Shown here piece by piece: positions 61,010-64,000 of a DNA stretch of 64,000 nucleotides (position 1 is the stretch's first letter; each line of letters opens with the position of its first letter). Position numbers and translations under genes: made by a program. The notes under the pieces are model-generated. The model had not been told where the DNA came from and ran no database searches. It was given only the letters and a program-made list of their open reading frames with translations. Origin of the DNA: Elusimicrobiota bacterium (GTDB lineage Bacteria > Elusimicrobiota > Elusimicrobia > F11); the NCBI GenBank assembly GCA_022072025.1, contig JAJVIP010000018.1, positions 1-64,000 on the forward strand, written 5' to 3'.

Positions 61010-61837
61010 TTAATACAGGACCCTGAAAACAAGTCCGAGTAAAAAACCTGAAAAATCTGCCTCAAAGGAACGTCCACCAGAGCCGGTAGTGACAGAGGAT
61101 AGCCGACCGTTATCCATGACCAATTCTTCAGTAGAGTTTTTAAAACCAGAAAAATGCGCGTTAAACAAGTACTCCGCAGAAAATCCAAAGCCAACACTTG
61201 TGTCATAGGGCCCTGGAAAAAGCGCATCGATACCCGTGATCAGGTGTGGGACCCATCGTTCAATTGGATCGTACTCTTCTGAAAATAGATCCTGATGGTT
61301 TAAGAAAATAGAAGAGCTCTCTTCAACGTCTGCCGTTGCGCGAAAGTGGCCAATTCCCCCGCCCAAGTAAGGACTCAATTTAAATTTATCGAAAAACATA
61401 TGCCGATAATAAACCGACAATGCCCTCTGACTGGCATTGACAGAATATTCCCGTTTAACACCGCCTTGAAAAAACCCGTCACTTTCGACAGAACTTTCGA
61501 TCAGATCTCCAAGGCCGATGCTCTCCCACGCAAGTCTTAAACCCAAGCGGCTCCGCGGTGAGAGGGACCGTTCATATAATAGAGCGGCCGCGAAAGACAG
61601 ATTTTTCTCTTCACCGAACTGATGGTCAGCTGTGCTGGGATCGCTCTCGACAGTGCTGCGGTGCGTTTCCAAATCGTCAACAGCGCCCGCATTCTGATGT
61701 TTGCCAATCAAAAACTCCAATCCAAAGTGATTCTTACGATCATGGCCTCCGGCCTGACAAACGACACTCACGCTGAAGGCGATGATGAAAATTATGAAGT
61801 TAATTTTTTTGGAATACAGCGCAATCAAGAGACGCAT
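61010..61837 (-). CDS. Outer-membrane beta-barrel protein
   Basis: About 275 residues from ATG 61837; a longer frame from 61876 adds 13 residues. A signal peptide (INFIIFIIAFSVSVVCQAGG) is followed by alternating strands of an 8-stranded OmpA/OmpW-like barrel (HFGLEFLIGKH, NLSFAAALLYERSL, RLGLRLAWESIGL, LSPYLGGGIGHFRA, TSVGFGFSAEYLF). It ends with FLLGLVFRVLY, an aromatic-terminated strand. Function is unknown. Confidence 0.75.
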   Translation of the reverse strand: MRLLIALYSKKINFIIFIIAFSVSVVCQAGGHDRKNHFGLEFLIGKHQNAGAVDDLETHRSTVESDPSTADHQFGEEKNLSFAAALLYERSLSPRSRLGLRLAWESIGLGDLIESSVESDGFFQGGVKREYSVNASQRALSVYYRHMFFDKFKLSPYLGGGIGHFRATADVEESSSIFLNHQDLFSEEYDPIERWVPHLITGIDALFPGPYDTSVGFGFSAEYLFNAHFSGFKNSTEELVMDNGRLSSVTTGSGGRSFEADFSGFLLGLVFRVLY

Positions 61838-62180
61838 ATATAGTTCCTTGCTCTCATTTTTCTGATATTTCAACAAAATGATAATTGGTCATGGTGCACG
61901 GGGTCAAGTCTGAGTTTTAAGTTATTGCCAGGTTCAACAGGGAAGAGTCCCGAAAAAATATAGAAATAGGATTGCCCACACTCGACTCAAAACTCAGACT
62001 TGACCCCGTCCTCAACTTGAAGCGGGCGATTAAGATTCTGGGAGTTCCGAGACTGGTGGCGGCGGTCAGTTAGCCGCAGTTTATCGGGGAATTCCCGACT
62101 TTTCCTACAGAAGGACGTCTACCGGCTTATTTCAGTTGGACTTTTTCCACAGTCTGGTGATTGGTTAGATTTCCAAATAG
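61838..62180. other. Intergenic region with a 21-bp inverted repeat and possible element remnant
   Basis: The 343 bases hold a perfect 21-bp inverted repeat (61898-61918 and 61989-62009) and, directly after it, a + strand frame reading NLKRAIKILGVPRLVAAVS then a stop at 62071-62073. Together they look like the trace of a small transposable element. A short GGGAATTCCC-type dyad near 62086-62098 is followed by TTTT. No intact gene is seen. Confidence 0.4.
61898..62009. repeat. 21-bp perfect inverted repeat, 70-base spacer
   Basis: The arms at 61898-61918 and 61989-62009 are exact reverse complements; the core word is GGGGTCAAGTCTGAGTTTT. Similar GGGGTCAGACCTGA words are familiar next to IS200-like (Y1/RAYT) transposases in other genomes, but no such gene is present here. 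Confidence 0.6.
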
Positions 62181-62408
62181 TTACGCGTGTGATAACGAAT
62201 CCTTCTTTACAAGATCAAATGCGATGTGCATGGCTTCAAACCGATCCGAAAACTCAATCCCTTCCTCTCGCATTTTATCCATCAACATTTGGTGGTACTT
62301 GGTCCTGAGCGAGTTAATCTCGTCTTTTGCGATGTGCTCGCTATCTGGAATACCGTTCTCAGCGGTTACAAGATCCGTATAAATTCTAGCGATTTCCACT
62401 AAGGTCAT
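62181..62408 (-). CDS. Small helical protein, paralog 2 of a tandem pair
   Basis: A 75-residue helical protein (EINSLRTKYHQMLMDKMREEGIEFSDRFEAMHIAFDLV). Its ATG overlaps the stop of the preceding gene (ATGA) with GGAG just upstream. The second half clearly resembles the neighbouring protein. No family, membrane segment or cysteine motif is seen. Confidence 0.6.
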   Translation of the reverse strand: MTLVEIARIYTDLVTAENGIPDSEHIAKDEINSLRTKYHQMLMDKMREEGIEFSDRFEAMHIAFDLVKKDSLSHA

Positions 62409-62620
62409 AATTCTCCGTTTGCAATCCGATACGCAATGCGAGTGGCGTGTTCCCGATCTTTGAATTTTATTCCCTGCTTTTTAAGCAAATCTATAAACGC
62501 CCAGTGTAAATCGCCCCGCCTTTCTTCCAGAACCTGGAGCTTCTTTGGGTCACTGGTTTTCTCCATCAGATCGATGACCTCAACATATTCTTTTGCGACC
62601 GCGTAAAGATTACTTTTCAT
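62405..62620 (-). CDS. Small helical protein, paralog 1 of a tandem pair
   Basis: A 71-residue protein starting MKSNLYAVAKEYVEVIDLME. The segment LHWAFIDLLKKQGIKFKDREHATRIAYRI aligns with YHQMLMDKMREEGIEFSDRFEAMHIAFDL of the next gene, showing a tandem duplication followed by divergence. Function unknown; the regular heptad-like pattern suggests a helical hairpin that could dimerise with its partner. Confidence 0.6.
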   Translation of the reverse strand: MKSNLYAVAKEYVEVIDLMEKTSDPKKLQVLEERRGDLHWAFIDLLKKQGIKFKDREHATRIAYRIANGEL

Positions 62621-62840
62621 ACGTCGACGATAATATCAAACCTCTTCTGCAATTTAGGAAATCTAACGAACTAGGCTCACGCGTGGCACCCACACCGAAG
62701 CATGAACCCGAGATGCAAATACGACCAGCGGGGTGCCGTCGCGTGCAGCCGGAGACTGTGTAAATACCCCATGACGTAACCTCAATAAAATGATTTATAG
62801 CTCGTGAATTGAAATTCATCCTATCTATTATGAGGTGAAC

Positions 62841-64000
62841 ATGAACCACATTCAAGGACTGAGTCGAGATCAAATACTTCTGTTTCCTGAAGCCATTGAA
62901 GATTACGTTACCGACGAAAACCCCACCCGCTTCCTCGAAGCTTTTGTTGAAAGGTTAAATCTCATCGAGTTCGGATTTAAGTCCGCCATGGTTCAATCCA
63001 CCGGCCGACCGCCGTACCACCCTGCTGACCTGCTCAAGCTTTATCTCTATGGTTACCTCTACAAGGTCCGCTCCAGCCGAAAATTGGAGAGAGAAGCTCA
63101 GCGAAACCTGGAACTCATGTGGCTGATAAAGAAACTCACCCCGGATTACAAAACCATCGCCAACTTTAGGAAAGACAACCGGGAAGCTCTGGTTCTAGTC
63201 TGCCGGCAATTCACGATGATCTGTAAGGAACTGAACTTATACGGATCCGAGCTGGTGGCAATTGACGGCAGCAAGTTTCGCGCGGTTAATTCCGGTGATC
63301 GGAACTTCACCGTTCGCGTGCTCCAGCGGAAAATCCAAGAACTGGACAGCCGAATTGAGAAATATTTCAAAGACATGGACGAGCAAGATCAACAAGACAG
63401 CGTTGTTTGCAGTACCTTTAGGTACGGCGGCACCAAGGATTTAACCGCGGAGGATCTCAAGAAAATGATTGAGATCTTAAACACGCGCAAAGCATTCTTT
63501 GAACAAACCAAAGCGGAGATGGAAGACAAAGGCCAAATGCAGCGCTCCCTTACCGATCCTGACAGCCGTTCCATGGTGTTTGGGAAAGGCTGCGAGGTGG
63601 GATACAACGTTCAAACAGTGGTGGATTCCAAACATCATTTAATTGTGGATCACGAAGTGACCAATGACGTCACTGATCAACAGCAGTTATCCACCATGGC
63701 CATTCGGGCGAAGGAGACATTGGGTGTCGAAAAGCTGAATGTGGTGGCCGACATGGGCTACTATGATGGGGCTCAAGTCAAAGAGTGTGAAAATGAAAAC
63801 ATTCTCGTTTACACCGCCAAACCGAATACTTCGGCGAACCGCAAGTTGGGACTATTTCCGAAAGATGCCTTCTCCTACGACAAGAACAAAGACTCTTACA
63901 CCTGTCCGGCCGGACAAACGCTGACTTACAGTTTCACCACCAACGAAGCAGGCCGTCTCACCCGCTACTACACCAAAGCAGGCTGCGGGAAATGCCCTCT
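62841..64000 (+). mobile_element. IS1182-family transposase, 5' part (runs off the window)
   Basis: The frame is open from ATG 62841 (GAGGTGA upstream) to the last base, giving 386 residues. The N-terminal DUF772-type region (GRPPYHPADLLKLYLYGYL, LTPDYKTIANFRKDN) and DDE positions (VAIDGSKFRAVNS, VVADMGYYDG) identify an IS1182/IS1182-like enzyme. The zinc-binding region begins (YTCPAGQTL, AGCGKCPL) where the window ends. The left end of the element may lie around 62750-62790, but I cannot define its inverted repeat without the right end. Confidence 0.85.

Overview
The window comes from a Gram-negative (diderm) bacterium. It encodes a TolC-type outer-membrane factor, two outer-membrane beta-barrels, a lipoprotein with a lipobox, a class A PBP1A and an aa3-type cytochrome oxidase. 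Strong Shine-Dalgarno sites and ATGA-type overlaps are common. I cannot name the phylum with confidence; the gene mix would suit an uncultured diderm such as Elusimicrobiota or Omnitrophota, but that is inference. I saw no rRNA, intact tRNA or CRISPR array.

Layout. 1-7.5 kb is a prophage-like block: a long two-module tail or adhesin-type protein, small structural proteins, an amidase endolysin and a holin-like protein on the + strand. These converge on a tightly overlapping five-gene minus operon that ends in a tyrosine recombinase. 8.0-19.4 kb is envelope and transport: an outer-membrane barrel with a coupled small upstream ORF, a SYLF-domain lipoprotein, an MscS channel, a PPK2 kinase, and a complete tripartite exporter (ABC-2 permease, double-ATPase/permease fusion, HlyD-type adaptor, TolC fused to a periplasmic binding-protein-like domain).

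19.4-30.9 kb is central carbon and storage metabolism: phosphoketolase, acetate kinase, a D-lactate-type dehydrogenase, glycogen phosphorylase, debranching enzyme, a LOG-family protein and pyruvate kinase. Together they could take glycogen to acetyl phosphate, ATP, pyruvate and lactate. 31-41.2 kb is an accessory island that looks more AT-rich: a class III nucleotide cyclase, two paralogous ParB-like HTH proteins, a recombinase-derived HTH protein, an OLD-family nuclease, a restriction-modification operon that also carries a HhH-GPD/Fe-S DNA glycosylase and a controller-like regulator, a Fic/mobile-mystery pair, a MITE-like element and an IS481-type remnant. Copies of a 20-nt repeat lie at both edges of most of this island.

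41.2-64 kb returns to chromosomal functions: a zinc-ribbon/ABC-2 exporter unit, an ArsC/Spx-like protein, a NarX/NarL-like two-component system with an extra receiver-only regulator, RadC, a cytochrome c oxidase operon with an FNR-like palindrome upstream, a CLC transporter of the fluoride-exporter type, PBP1A, and an 1863-residue pseudokinase-AAA-TPR-GAF-GGDEF-EAL protein. After these come an outer-membrane protein, a tandem pair of small paralogs and an IS1182-type transposase cut by the window end. A dispersed GC-rich repeat occurs in opposite orientations at 48.3 and 60.9 kb.
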